Positions 9,332-17,697 of a DNA stretch of 64,000 bases are shown in pieces (position 1 is the first letter of the stretch; each line of letters begins with the position of its first letter). The position numbers were made by a program, and so were the translations under genes. The stretch covers positions 43,465 to 107,464 of the forward strand of contig JAGOJY010000010.1 in the NCBI GenBank assembly GCA_017994815.1, given 5' to 3'. The stretch comes from Acidobacteriota bacterium. Its GTDB lineage: Bacteria; Acidobacteriota; Polarisedimenticolia; J045. Below the pieces are notes generated by a model. That model saw only the letters and a program-made list of their open reading frames with translations. It ran no database searches and was not told the DNA's origin.

Positions 9332-10374
9332 CCGTCCTGAGCGTGGCGTTCCCGTTCGCAGGCGTCGGTCCGGACGCGGTCGGCGGCGCGGAACAGGTGC
9401 TGGCCCAGGTCGACGCGGGTCTCGTCGCTGCCGGCCACCGTTCGATCGTGCTGGCGGCCGAGGGCTCGCACACCGCCGGCGAGCTGATCGCCGTGCCGCG
9501 GCTGCCGGGCACGCTGACCGCCGAGCGGTGCCGGCTCGGCCAGGTCCGCCAGCGCGAGGCGCTGCAGGCCGCGCTGGCGCGCACGCGGGTGGACGTCGTG
9601 CACATGCACGGCATCGACTTCGCCGAGTACCTTCCGGACCCGGGCGTACCGGTGGTGGCGACGCTGCACCTGCCGCCGGGGTGGTACCCGGAGGATGCGC
9701 TGCGTCCGTCGCGTCCCGCGACGTGGCTGGTGTGCGTGTCGGAGGCCCAGCGCGACGCGTGCCCGCCCTCGAGCGCGGTGATCGAGACGATCGAGAACGG
9801 CGTGGACGCGCGACGATTCGCGCCGCGGGTCAGCAAGCGCTCCTTCGCCCTCGCGCTGGGCCGGATCTGCCCCGAGAAGGGGTTCGAGTTCGCGCTCGAG
9901 GCCGCGCGGCTGGCGGGTGTACCGTGCCTGCTCGGCGGCGCGGTCTTCCCGTTCGAGGAGCACCAGCGTTACTTCGAGCGCGAGATCGCGCCCCGCCTCG
10001 ACCGCTCGCGCCGTTTCCTCGGCCCGCTCGGGTGGGCGCGCAAGCTCCGGCTGCTCGCCGCGGCGCGCTGCCTTTTGGTGCCGAGCCTCGCCCCCGAGAC
10101 GAGTTCGCTGGTCGCGATGGAGGCGCTGGCCGCGGGAACCCCCGTGATCGCCTACCGCAGGGCCGGGGCGCTGGCCGAGATCGTCGAGCACGGCCGGACC
10201 GGCTTTCTCGTGGACAGCTACCAGGAGATGGCCGCGGCGATCGCGGCGGCGCCGTCGATCGCCGCCGACGAGTGCCGCCGCAGCGCCGAGGAGCGCTTCC
10301 CCGCCGCGCGCACCGTCGCGCGCTACATCGAGCTGTACCACGCGCTCGCCGGCGGCGCCGATGCAAGCGCTTGA
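9322..10374 (+). CDS. GT4-family glycosyltransferase
   Basis: A 350-residue GT-B glycosyltransferase. The acceptor half begins with LSVAFPFAGVGPDAVGGAEQV, where GGAEQV is common in GT4 enzymes, and shows VDVVHMHGIDF at about residue 91. The donor half contains ALGRICPEKGFEFALEAA, PSLAPETSSLVAMEALAAGTPVIAY (E-x7-E-like nucleotide-sugar motif, about 255-280) and GRTGFLVDSYQEMAAAI. Cytoplasmic, with no membrane segment. The start is within the PIG-L gene (10-base overlap) and the end overlaps the GNAT gene by 14 bases. Coupling to a PIG-L deacetylase recalls MshA/MshB and BshA/BshB pairs, but the acceptor cannot be told. Confidence 0.9.
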   Translation: MLLTVLSVAFPFAGVGPDAVGGAEQVLAQVDAGLVAAGHRSIVLAAEGSHTAGELIAVPRLPGTLTAERCRLGQVRQREALQAALARTRVDVVHMHGIDFAEYLPDPGVPVVATLHLPPGWYPEDALRPSRPATWLVCVSEAQRDACPPSSAVIETIENGVDARRFAPRVSKRSFALALGRICPEKGFEFALEAARLAGVPCLLGGAVFPFEEHQRYFEREIAPRLDRSRRFLGPLGWARKLRLLAAARCLLVPSLAPETSSLVAMEALAAGTPVIAYRRAGALAEIVEHGRTGFLVDSYQEMAAAIAAAPSIAADECRRSAEERFPAARTVARYIELYHALAGGADASA

Positions 10375-11428
10375 GATCGCCAGCCTCGACGAGTTCGCCG
10401 CGCTCCGCGCCGAGTGGAGCGCCCTGCTCGATCGTTCGCCCACCACCCCGCCGTTCCTCGCGCCGGAGTGGCTGCTCCCGTGGTGGACACACTTCGGGCG
10501 CGCGCGGTTGCGGGCGATCGCCCTGCGGGCCGGCGGCGCGCTCGCGGCGCTCGCGCCGCTGTTCGAGTACGAGCAGGCCGGCCGGCGCCGGCTGGCGTTC
10601 GTCGGCGCCGGGATCACCGATTACCACGGCCTGCTCGCGGGACCGGGCGGGCGGCTCGAGCTCGCGGGCGAGTTCCTGCGCCAGCTGTCGCTCCTGGACG
10701 ACTGGGATGAATGCTCGCTGGACCAGCTCGCGCGCGGCGAGGCGCTGCTCGAGGTGCCACCGCCGCCCGGGCTCGTCGCCGAAACACGCGAGCAGGACGT
10801 CTGCCCGGTGCTCGCGCTGCCGCCGACGTTCGCCGAGCTGGAACCCGGCATGCAGGCCCAGCTGCGCTCGCGCCTGCACGCCCGCTACCCCCGCCGGCTC
10901 GCGACGCTCGGCCGAGTGACGTACGACATCGCTCGTGCGGACACGCTGGCGGAGTTCCTCGAGGCCCTGTTCGAGCTGCAGCGCGCCCGCTGGCAGGCCG
11001 GCGGCGGTGTCGGTGTGCTCTCCGCGGAAGGGCTCGAGGCGTTCCACGCCGAGGTCGCGCGCGGCATGCTCGCGCGCGGCTGGCTGCGGCTGCACGGGCT
11101 GCGGATCGACGGCCGGCTGGTCGCCGTGCTGTACGTCCTCGCGCGCGGCCCGCGGGCCTATGCCTACCTGTCGGGCTTCGCGCCCGGACTGGCGAACTAC
11201 AGCCCGGGCGTCCTGCTCACCGCCCGCGCGATCGAGACCGCGATCGACGAGGGCGCACGCGAGTTCGACTTCCTGCGCGGCGCCGAGCCCCACAAGTACC
11301 GCTGGGGCGCGCGCGACCGCATCAACCAGCAGCTAGCGCTGACCCGCATTGCGTCGAGTGCCGCGCCGGCTGCGCCGGTCCCTACGGGAATTCACGGGCG
11401 GCGTCAGAGGCGATCGTCCCCATCGTAG
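10361..11428 (+). CDS. CelD/BcsL-type GNAT acyltransferase
   Basis: A 355-residue protein of the double-GNAT CelD/BcsL (FemAB-like) family. The N-terminal half starts LDEFAALRAEWSALLDRSPTTPPFLAPEWL, typical of this family. The C-terminal GNAT fold spans about residues 190-310, with LFELQRARWQAGG, HGLRIDGRLVAVLYVL and YSPGVLLTARAIETAIDEG, ending in the family-typical EFDFLRGAEPHKYRWG. Members occur in polysaccharide loci and may acylate sugars or add amino acids. It is the last gene of the coupled glycan run (14-base overlap with the GT4 gene). The last 25 residues are low-complexity and run 25 bp into the convergent inositol-phosphate synthase gene. Confidence 0.82.
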   Translation: MQALEIASLDEFAALRAEWSALLDRSPTTPPFLAPEWLLPWWTHFGRARLRAIALRAGGALAALAPLFEYEQAGRRRLAFVGAGITDYHGLLAGPGGRLELAGEFLRQLSLLDDWDECSLDQLARGEALLEVPPPPGLVAETREQDVCPVLALPPTFAELEPGMQAQLRSRLHARYPRRLATLGRVTYDIARADTLAEFLEALFELQRARWQAGGGVGVLSAEGLEAFHAEVARGMLARGWLRLHGLRIDGRLVAVLYVLARGPRAYAYLSGFAPGLANYSPGVLLTARAIETAIDEGAREFDFLRGAEPHKYRWGARDRINQQLALTRIASSAAPAAPVPTGIHGRRQRRSSPS

Positions 11429-12744
11429 TAGTCGTAGTAATCGAGGCCGAGGTGTGTGATCTGCTCCTCGTTGCCGAGGTAGCGCAGGGTGTTCTTGAGC
11501 TTGGTGAGCTGGATGAACAGGTCGTGTTCCGGGTACAGCTCGGGGAGCGTCATCGGGCTCTTGAAGTAGAACGAGAGCCACTCCTGGATCCCGTACATCC
11601 CCGCCCGCTGCGCGAGGTCGAGGAACAGCGCGACGTCGAGCACCAGCGGGGCCGCGAGGATGCTGTCGCGGCAGAGGAAGTTGATCTTCACCTGCATCGG
11701 GTAGCCGAGCCAGCCGAAGATGTCGAGGTTGTCCCAGCCTTCCTTGTTGTCGCCGCGCGGCGGGTAGTAGTTGATGCGCACCTTGTGGCTGAGATTGCCG
11801 TACAGCTCCGGGTACAGTTGCGGCTGCAGCATCTGCTCGAGGACCGAGAGCTTGCTTTCCTCCTTGGTCCGGAACGACCCGGGGTCGTCGAGCACCTCGC
11901 CGTCGCGATTGCCGAGCAGGTTGGTCGAGAACCAGCCCGAGAGGCCAAGCATGCGGGCCTTGAGGCCCGGCGCGACGATCGTCTTCAAGAGCGTCTGCCC
12001 GGTCTTCAGGTCCTTGCCGGCGACCGGCACACGCTGCTCGCGCGCCAGCTCCAACAGCGCCGGGACGTCCGCCGCCAGGTTCGGCGTGGCGTTGGCGAAC
12101 GGGATCCCGGAGGCGAGCGCGGCGTAGGCGTAGATCATGCTCGGCGGGATGGCCGGATCGTTGCGCTTCAGCCCCTGCTCGAGCGCCGCGAGCGAAAGGT
12201 GCGCCGGCTGCGGGCGCAGGAACGACTCGGTGCTGCCGCACCAGAGCACCACCGCGCGTTCCGTGCCCTCGCGCTGCTGGAACTCCCGAATGTCGGCGAT
12301 CAGTTGCTGCGCGAGGTCCCAGCGCGACTCGCCCGTCTTGATGTGCGTGCCGGAGAGTTTCTTCACATACTTGGCATCGAACACGCCGGGCATCGGCCGC
12401 AGCGCCTCGAGCGGCTCGCGCAGCTGATCGAGCAGCGCACGCTCGAGGACTCCGGCGGTCAGCGCCGCCTGGTACGCGTCGGCCTCGAAGATGTCCCACG
12501 CGCCGAAGACCAAGTGCTCCGGCTGCGCGAGCGGCAGGAACTCGGAGATGCGCGGCGAGCGCGCGTCGGTGCGCTTGCCGAGCCGGATCGTGCCCATCTG
12601 CGTCAGCGAGCCGATCGGCAGGCCGAGCCCGCGCTTGATCGCCTCGACGCCGGCCACGAACGTGGTGCTGACGGCGCCGAGCCCCGCCAGGAGGACACCG
12701 AGCTTGCCGCCGGGTTCCCGGATCGCGACCCCTGTTCTCATCAT
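11404..12744 (-). CDS. ino1: myo-Inositol-1-phosphate synthase
   Basis: A 446-residue NAD-dependent isomerase converting glucose 6-phosphate to inositol 1-phosphate. Recognisable blocks are VLLAGLGAVSTTFVAGVEAI near residue 18 (NAD-binding), VAGKDLKTGQTLLKTIVAPGL (about 240-260, catalytic Lys and tetrapeptide region), GWFSTNLLGNRDGEVLDDP (about 270-288) and VKINFLCRDSILAAPLVLD near 350. Length and order suit the bacterial/archaeal class. Inositol phosphate is a precursor for phosphatidylinositol-type lipids, compatible solutes or glycosyl-inositol conjugates. It converges with, and its last 25 bp overlap, the GNAT gene of the glycan run. That neighbourhood hints at an inositol-containing product but does not prove it. 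Confidence 0.93.
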   Translation of the reverse strand: MMRTGVAIREPGGKLGVLLAGLGAVSTTFVAGVEAIKRGLGLPIGSLTQMGTIRLGKRTDARSPRISEFLPLAQPEHLVFGAWDIFEADAYQAALTAGVLERALLDQLREPLEALRPMPGVFDAKYVKKLSGTHIKTGESRWDLAQQLIADIREFQQREGTERAVVLWCGSTESFLRPQPAHLSLAALEQGLKRNDPAIPPSMIYAYAALASGIPFANATPNLAADVPALLELAREQRVPVAGKDLKTGQTLLKTIVAPGLKARMLGLSGWFSTNLLGNRDGEVLDDPGSFRTKEESKLSVLEQMLQPQLYPELYGNLSHKVRINYYPPRGDNKEGWDNLDIFGWLGYPMQVKINFLCRDSILAAPLVLDVALFLDLAQRAGMYGIQEWLSFYFKSPMTLPELYPEHDLFIQLTKLKNTLRYLGNEEQITHLGLDYYDYYDGDDRL

Positions 12745-12836
12745 GGATGTGTGACTCGCGAGAGAAGCGAGCGCAGCGGGCAGCTCGCCTTTTGACTTCC
12801 CATGGTAGGGGATGTTCCCGCCCTGTCAACGCGCGG

Positions 12837-14474
12837 TCAGCGCTGGCGCTCCAGCCGGCCCGCGGCGAGTTGCCGGCGCTCGCCGCTGCCGAACTCCACG
12901 ACCGCCGCATCGCCGAGCACCTCGACGACGGTGCCCTCGCCGAAGCGCCCGTGCCGCACGGCTTCCCCCGGCTGCAGCGGGATCGCATCGGCTGCGGCGC
13001 GCGGAGCGGCGGAGCGGCGGCGGGCGCGACGCGCGCGGCCGCGGTCCGGCCGGTCGCGGCAGTTGTCGCAGTGACCGCAGCGTTCCTCCGCCTCGACTTC
13101 GAAGTACTCCTTGATGTAACGGACGCGGCAGCGGGCGGTCTGGGCATACGCCATCACCGCGGCCACGCGCTCGCGGTCGGCCTGCCGCCGGCGCTCGTGC
13201 TCCGTGAGCAGCCCGGACAGCGCCTCGGCGTGGGCGAACTCCTTGACGTGCCGCAGCCCGCGCCGTCCGCGCCGCACGACGCCGGCGTCGCGCAGTTGGG
13301 CCGCGATGACCTGCACCTTCTTCAGCGGGATCCCGGTCGCCTCGGCCAGCTCGGCCGTGGTGATCGCCCCGTCGCGCCGGCCGTCGCGCAGGATCTCGTA
13401 CACGCGCAGCGAATCCCCGCGCCGCGGGTACTTCCCGCGCAGGAACCAGCCCTGGATCCGGCGGTCCTCGAGCCGGAACAGGAGCGTCGCGCGCGCCGCC
13501 TGGCCGTCGCGCCCCGCGCGCCCCGACTCCTGGTAGTAGCTCTCCACGGAGTCCGGAAACGCGTAGTGCGCGACGAAGCGCACGTCCGGCTTGTCGATGC
13601 CGAGCCCGAACGCCTTGGTCGCGAACATCACGGGAATCTCGCCGGCCATGAACCGCGACTGCGTGTCCTCACGCTCGGCCTGCGGCAGCCGGGCGTGGTA
13701 GAGCGCGGCGCCGATCCCCTGCCCCGCCGCCCACTCGTGCAGCCGCTCGGCCTGCCGGATCGTCGCGGTGTAGACGATCCCTGGACCGGGAGCGCCGGCG
13801 AACAACTCCGCCAGTCGCGCCAGCTTGGCGGCCGTGTTCACCGTGCGCAGGACCTCGTAGAACAGGTTCGGCCGATCGACACCCAGGTTGACCTGCAGCG
13901 GCTCGCGCAGCCCGAGCTGCCGCGCGATGTCGTGCTCGACTTCGGGCGTCGCGGTCGCCGTCAGCGCCAGGATCGGCGGGCGCGCGAGAGCCTCGGCCGC
14001 CGCGCGAACGCCGAGGTACGCCGGCCGGAAGTCGTGGCCCCACTGGGAGACGCAGTGCGCCTCATCCACGACGAGCAGGGCGACCCGGCTCTGCCGCAGC
14101 AGTTGGAGCGTTTCCGGCTTCTCGAGCCGCTCCGGCGTGATGAACACGATCGCGTACTCGCGCCCGGCCAACCCGCGCGTCGTTTCGCGCAGCTCGCCGC
14201 TGTTGAGCGTCGAGTCGAGCCGCGCCGCGTCCACGCCGGCCTCGGCCAGCCTGCCTTGCTGGTCTTCCATCAGCGCGATCAGGGGCGAGACGACGACGGT
14301 CGTCCCGTCGAGCAGCAGCGCCGGGAGCTGGAAGCAGAGCGACTTTCCACCGCCGGTCGGCAGGATGCCGAGCGCGTCGCGCCCGGAGAGGACGGCCTCG
14401 ATCAGTTCGCGCTGGCCGGGCCAGAAACGCCGCACGCCGAAGCGATCGCGCGCGAGCCGTAGCAGATCGTCCAC
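12837..14474 (-). CDS. recQ: RecQ-type ATP-dependent DNA helicase with C-terminal beta-barrel
   Basis: A 545-residue superfamily 2 helicase. The Q-motif region FGVRRFWPGQRELIEAVLSG is followed by Walker A LPTGGGKS (38-45), the DEAH-type box VVDEAHCVSQWGHDFRPAYL near 138, LTATAT (motif III) and motif VI YYQESGRAGRDG. The zinc-binding RQC-type region is marked by RCRVRYIKEYFEVEAEERCGHCDNC near residues 450-475. There is no HRDC domain. Instead a short basic linker leads to GEAVRHGRFGEGTVVEVLGD...VVEFGSGERR, the small Tudor-like domain found at the end of UvrD/PcrA helicases. It unwinds DNA during repair and recombination. Transcribed alone, with about 90 bp to the inositol synthase gene upstream of its 3' end. 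Confidence 0.9.
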   Translation of the reverse strand: MDDLLRLARDRFGVRRFWPGQRELIEAVLSGRDALGILPTGGGKSLCFQLPALLLDGTTVVVSPLIALMEDQQGRLAEAGVDAARLDSTLNSGELRETTRGLAGREYAIVFITPERLEKPETLQLLRQSRVALLVVDEAHCVSQWGHDFRPAYLGVRAAAEALARPPILALTATATPEVEHDIARQLGLREPLQVNLGVDRPNLFYEVLRTVNTAAKLARLAELFAGAPGPGIVYTATIRQAERLHEWAAGQGIGAALYHARLPQAEREDTQSRFMAGEIPVMFATKAFGLGIDKPDVRFVAHYAFPDSVESYYQESGRAGRDGQAARATLLFRLEDRRIQGWFLRGKYPRRGDSLRVYEILRDGRRDGAITTAELAEATGIPLKKVQVIAAQLRDAGVVRRGRRGLRHVKEFAHAEALSGLLTEHERRRQADRERVAAVMAYAQTARCRVRYIKEYFEVEAEERCGHCDNCRDRPDRGRARRARRRSAAPRAAADAIPLQPGEAVRHGRFGEGTVVEVLGDAAVVEFGSGERRQLAAGRLERQR

Positions 14475-14523
14475 GGGGCGTCCCCGGTCGAGCCCTCACA
14501 CGCGCAAGGCCGGGTCGCGCCTT

Positions 14524-15480
14524 TCAAGGTTCTTTTATCACGCCGTCGCCGCGGGCGCCCGCACGGCGCAGGCGGGCGAGGGTGCGGCGGATCCAGCGCA
14601 GCGGCTCGTCGGGGCGGTCGCGAAGGTCGTCGAAGCGCGGCACCGCGTAGACCAGCCGGCCCCAGCGCAGCCCGAAGTGCCACGCCAGCGCCGGCAGCAG
14701 CTGCGCCGCGCTCGCCGCGAGGAACCAGCACCAGGCGCCGGCGGTGCCGGCAGGCGGGCTGCCGCGCCAGGCGACGACGATCGCGACCGGCACGGCCGTG
14801 CTCGCCACCGCCAGCGCGAGGAACATCCCGGCCGTCGCGATCGGCCGCCGCGCGAGCACGCGCAGGGCCAGCAGCATCGCGCGACGGGTGCGCCGGCGCG
14901 CGTCGGCGATCGCGATCACCCGGGCCCAGAAACCGCAAGCCGCGGCGAGCGCGGCCCAGGCGCCGACCGACAGCAGCGTCAACAGCGGGAGCGTCAGCGT
15001 GAGCGTCGCGGCGGTCCAGCCCGCGCGCTCGCCAGCGCGGCCGGCGCGCTCGACGAGCCAGCGCAGGACCGCGCCGCCGGTGCCGGCGAGGAGCAGGGTC
15101 CAGCCGGCGATCCGCACCATCGTCCAGAAGTGCGCGAGCCCGGCACGCGCGACGACGCGCGGCGGGACGGGCCGTGGGCGCGCGGGATCCAACAGCGCGA
15201 GCCCGCCGGCGGTCAACACCTGGTCGGCCACGAACGCGAGCGCCGCGGCGAGCGCGAGGCCGAACGCCGCGGCCGGCGCCAACTCGCGCGCGAGCAGGGC
15301 GGCCTGGACGAACGAAAGCGGTTCCGCCCCGGTGAAGTACGGCGCGCGGGCCGCCTCGTCCGCGGCGGGGCGCACGGCGACCAGGGCCGGCAACGACGCC
15401 GCGATCGCGACCAGCCAGCGCGCGGCGACGAGCCCGGGCGAGCCCGGCGCGAAGCGCACCGCTTCGCGGATCAGAGCCAC
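14524..15480 (-). CDS. Polytopic membrane protein of unknown function
   Basis: A 318-residue inner-membrane protein with about six hydrophobic segments, among them GLVAARWLVAIAASLPALVAV, FGLALAAALAFVADQVLTAGG, WTLLLAGTGGAVLRWLVE, LTLPLLTLLSVGAWAALAAA, AGMFLALAVASTAVPVAIVVA and WCWFLAASAAQLLPALAWH. I do not recognise a family and see no catalytic motif. The GTG start overlaps the 3' end of the M1 peptidase gene by 10 bases, so the two are translationally coupled. It may anchor, export for or regulate the peptidase. A larger open frame continues upstream inside the peptidase gene, but only the segment from the GTG has membrane-protein character. Confidence 0.7.
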   Translation of the reverse strand: MALIREAVRFAPGSPGLVAARWLVAIAASLPALVAVRPAADEAARAPYFTGAEPLSFVQAALLARELAPAAAFGLALAAALAFVADQVLTAGGLALLDPARPRPVPPRVVARAGLAHFWTMVRIAGWTLLLAGTGGAVLRWLVERAGRAGERAGWTAATLTLTLPLLTLLSVGAWAALAAACGFWARVIAIADARRRTRRAMLLALRVLARRPIATAGMFLALAVASTAVPVAIVVAWRGSPPAGTAGAWCWFLAASAAQLLPALAWHFGLRWGRLVYAVPRFDDLRDRPDEPLRWIRRTLARLRRAGARGDGVIKEP

Positions 15481-17657
15481 GACGCGATCCCGGCCGCGAC
15501 GGCCTGGGCCAGCGCCGCGATCCACAGCGACCAGTCGGCGGCCGGTGCGGCAGCGGGCTCGCGGGCGAGCGCGTTGTTGCGCTCGTCGGGATCGAGCGCG
15601 ATCGCGTCCCGCGCATCGACCCGCGCCAGCGCCAGCCGGCTCGCGCGCCAGAAGCGGTACTCGCGCCAGGGCGCGCGCCCGTCCCAACGCTCGGTCACCA
15701 CAGAGCCGTCGTCGAAGCGGAACTCCAGCTGCACCGGCAGCGTGTCCCACGCCGGGCCTTCGAAGCGCACGGTCGATTCGTAGATCGGGGCTGGCCCGGC
15801 CGGTGCGGGTGCAGCGGCGCCGGCGAGTTGGGCGCTCACCTCGAACAAGCGGCGCTCGACGTGTCCCGGCTGCACGTGGTCGCCGCGGGTCCAGCCCGGG
15901 TCGCGCACTTCGCCCAGCACGGGACCCGAGCGGGCCGAGGCCGCCGGCTCGAGCAGCGCCCGGCCGGCCTGCTCGTCGCCCTCGCCGGCGCTGGTCACCG
16001 TTCCCGCGTCGTCCACGATCCGCCCGGTCGGGTTCTCCCAGCGCGACGACTCGAGCCGGACGACGCGGTAGTCGGGCACCGACTCGCTGGCGAACGCCTC
16101 GGCCAGGAACGCGGCGAGGTCGGCGCCACCCGCGGTGCGCGCCACGGCGAGGAAATCGTCCCAGCCGGGGTGGTCGAAGGCGAAGCGGCGCACGTACTCG
16201 CGGAACACGCGATCGAGGGCGCCGCTGCCGAACAGGCGCGCCGCGGTGTGCAGCGCCAGGCCGGGCCGCGTGTAGAGCTGCTCTTCCCAGGTCCCTTGCG
16301 CGTACAGCCACGACGGTTCGCGGCGAATCGGTTCGCGCAGCCCCGCACCGCGCAGCGACACCCGGCCGCCTTCCGTCGGATCCACGCGCCGCCCGAACAT
16401 CGATCCCAGCGAGGCCCCCGGCGAAAGAACGTTCATCGCCCGCGCTTCCCAGTAGGTCGCGAATCCCTCGTCGAGGAACGCCTCGTCCTGCTCGTTCGTG
16501 CCGACCAGTGCGTAGAAGTACTGGTGCGCGAATTCGTGCGCGAGGGTGTGCTCGGGCCAGAGAGAGTGCCGGAACGGCCAGCGGTCCCACAGCGGATCAC
16601 CGCGCTCGCCCGTGACGAACGTCGGGTACTCCATCCCGCGCGTGGCCAGCGCGGCGTGCGGCACGAGGACGACCGTCAGCACGTCGTACGGGTACGGGCC
16701 GACGCGTTGCCCGAGGACGTCGAACGCGGTCGCGATCGCCTTCTGCCAGCGCGGGAACTGGTGCTCGGTTCCGCGCGGCGTGACGTAGCGCACGTCCACG
16801 GCCGGCCCGCCGCCCGCGGGCTGCACGCGCTGCCAGGCGTCGACGAGCGAGGCACCGGCGACGAGCGCGAAGTCGTTCACGGCGCGCTGCACGTAACGAT
16901 GGGCGAGGTTGCCGCGGCCGTCCGCGCTGGGCTCCGCGGCCCGCCGACCCGTGGCGGCGACGAGCCAGCCGGCCGGCGCCACCAACGTCACGTCGTAATC
17001 GGCGTAGTCGGCGTAGAACTCGGTCGCCCCGTGGAACTGCCGGGCGGCGCTGCGGGCCCGCGGCGCGCCGCGCGTGCCGGGCGGCTCGATGACGCCGAGC
17101 TTGGGGTACCACTGGCCGAACAGCGCGAAGTCCCCGACCTGGCCCGTGCGCGCGAACGGCAGCGGCAGCCGCGCGTCGAATTCGATCTCGAGCACGACTT
17201 CCTCGCCGGGCGCCGCCGCGGCGGCCAGCTCGATCTCCACCAGCGTGCGGTCGAGCGGGTTGCCGTCGTCCGGGCGCACCGGCCGCCACTGCAGCTCGCG
17301 CAGCGCGCCCGCGATGGACTGGCGGACCCGGCGCGGTTCGTCGTAGCCCCACGGGTCGTCCGAGATGCGGAGCACCGCGGCCACGTCGTCGCGGAAATCG
17401 GCCTCGCGCATCCAGGTCGTCCCGGTATGGGCGAAGGCGTTCAGGTACAGGTGCAGGGGGAGCGCCGCGATCGCCTCGCCGGAGGTGTTGCGCCAGCGGA
17501 TCGTCTCGCGGCCGTCGATTCCGCGCGTCGTCGGATCGAAGCGCGCGGTGATCGTGTACGCGACGGCGACCGGCGGCAGCACCGGGGCGGCGCCCGCCGC
17601 CAAGGCGACGGCCGTCGCGAGCGTCAGCGCGGCTGCGGGCAGGACCGGGGGGCGCAT
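15471..17657 (-). CDS. Secreted M1-family (aminopeptidase N-like) metallopeptidase
   Basis: A 728-residue protein opening with a signal peptide (MRPPVLPAAALTLATAVALAAG). The gluzincin zinc site is HEFAH at residues 374-378, with the third ligand E397 eighteen residues later in AFLDEGFATYWE. The exopeptidase loop before it reads TRGMEYPTFV, where GMEYP replaces the GAMEN of classic M1 enzymes. YAQGTWEEQLY near 450 probably supplies the transition-state Tyr. The N-terminal beta-saddle (ITARFDPTTRGIDGRETIRW) is also typical. It would act in the periplasm or outside the cell. The C-terminal 150 residues are not recognisable and end in a possible membrane segment (WSLWIAALAQAVAAGIASWL), suggesting anchoring. 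Coupled to the downstream membrane protein by a 10-base overlap. Confidence 0.88.
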   Translation of the reverse strand: MRPPVLPAAALTLATAVALAAGAAPVLPPVAVAYTITARFDPTTRGIDGRETIRWRNTSGEAIAALPLHLYLNAFAHTGTTWMREADFRDDVAAVLRISDDPWGYDEPRRVRQSIAGALRELQWRPVRPDDGNPLDRTLVEIELAAAAAPGEEVVLEIEFDARLPLPFARTGQVGDFALFGQWYPKLGVIEPPGTRGAPRARSAARQFHGATEFYADYADYDVTLVAPAGWLVAATGRRAAEPSADGRGNLAHRYVQRAVNDFALVAGASLVDAWQRVQPAGGGPAVDVRYVTPRGTEHQFPRWQKAIATAFDVLGQRVGPYPYDVLTVVLVPHAALATRGMEYPTFVTGERGDPLWDRWPFRHSLWPEHTLAHEFAHQYFYALVGTNEQDEAFLDEGFATYWEARAMNVLSPGASLGSMFGRRVDPTEGGRVSLRGAGLREPIRREPSWLYAQGTWEEQLYTRPGLALHTAARLFGSGALDRVFREYVRRFAFDHPGWDDFLAVARTAGGADLAAFLAEAFASESVPDYRVVRLESSRWENPTGRIVDDAGTVTSAGEGDEQAGRALLEPAASARSGPVLGEVRDPGWTRGDHVQPGHVERRLFEVSAQLAGAAAPAPAGPAPIYESTVRFEGPAWDTLPVQLEFRFDDGSVVTERWDGRAPWREYRFWRASRLALARVDARDAIALDPDERNNALAREPAAAPAADWSLWIAALAQAVAAGIASWL

Positions 17658-17697
17658 CGCGCGATAGAGTAATCTAGTCGCCCAAGGAGAAGCGACG

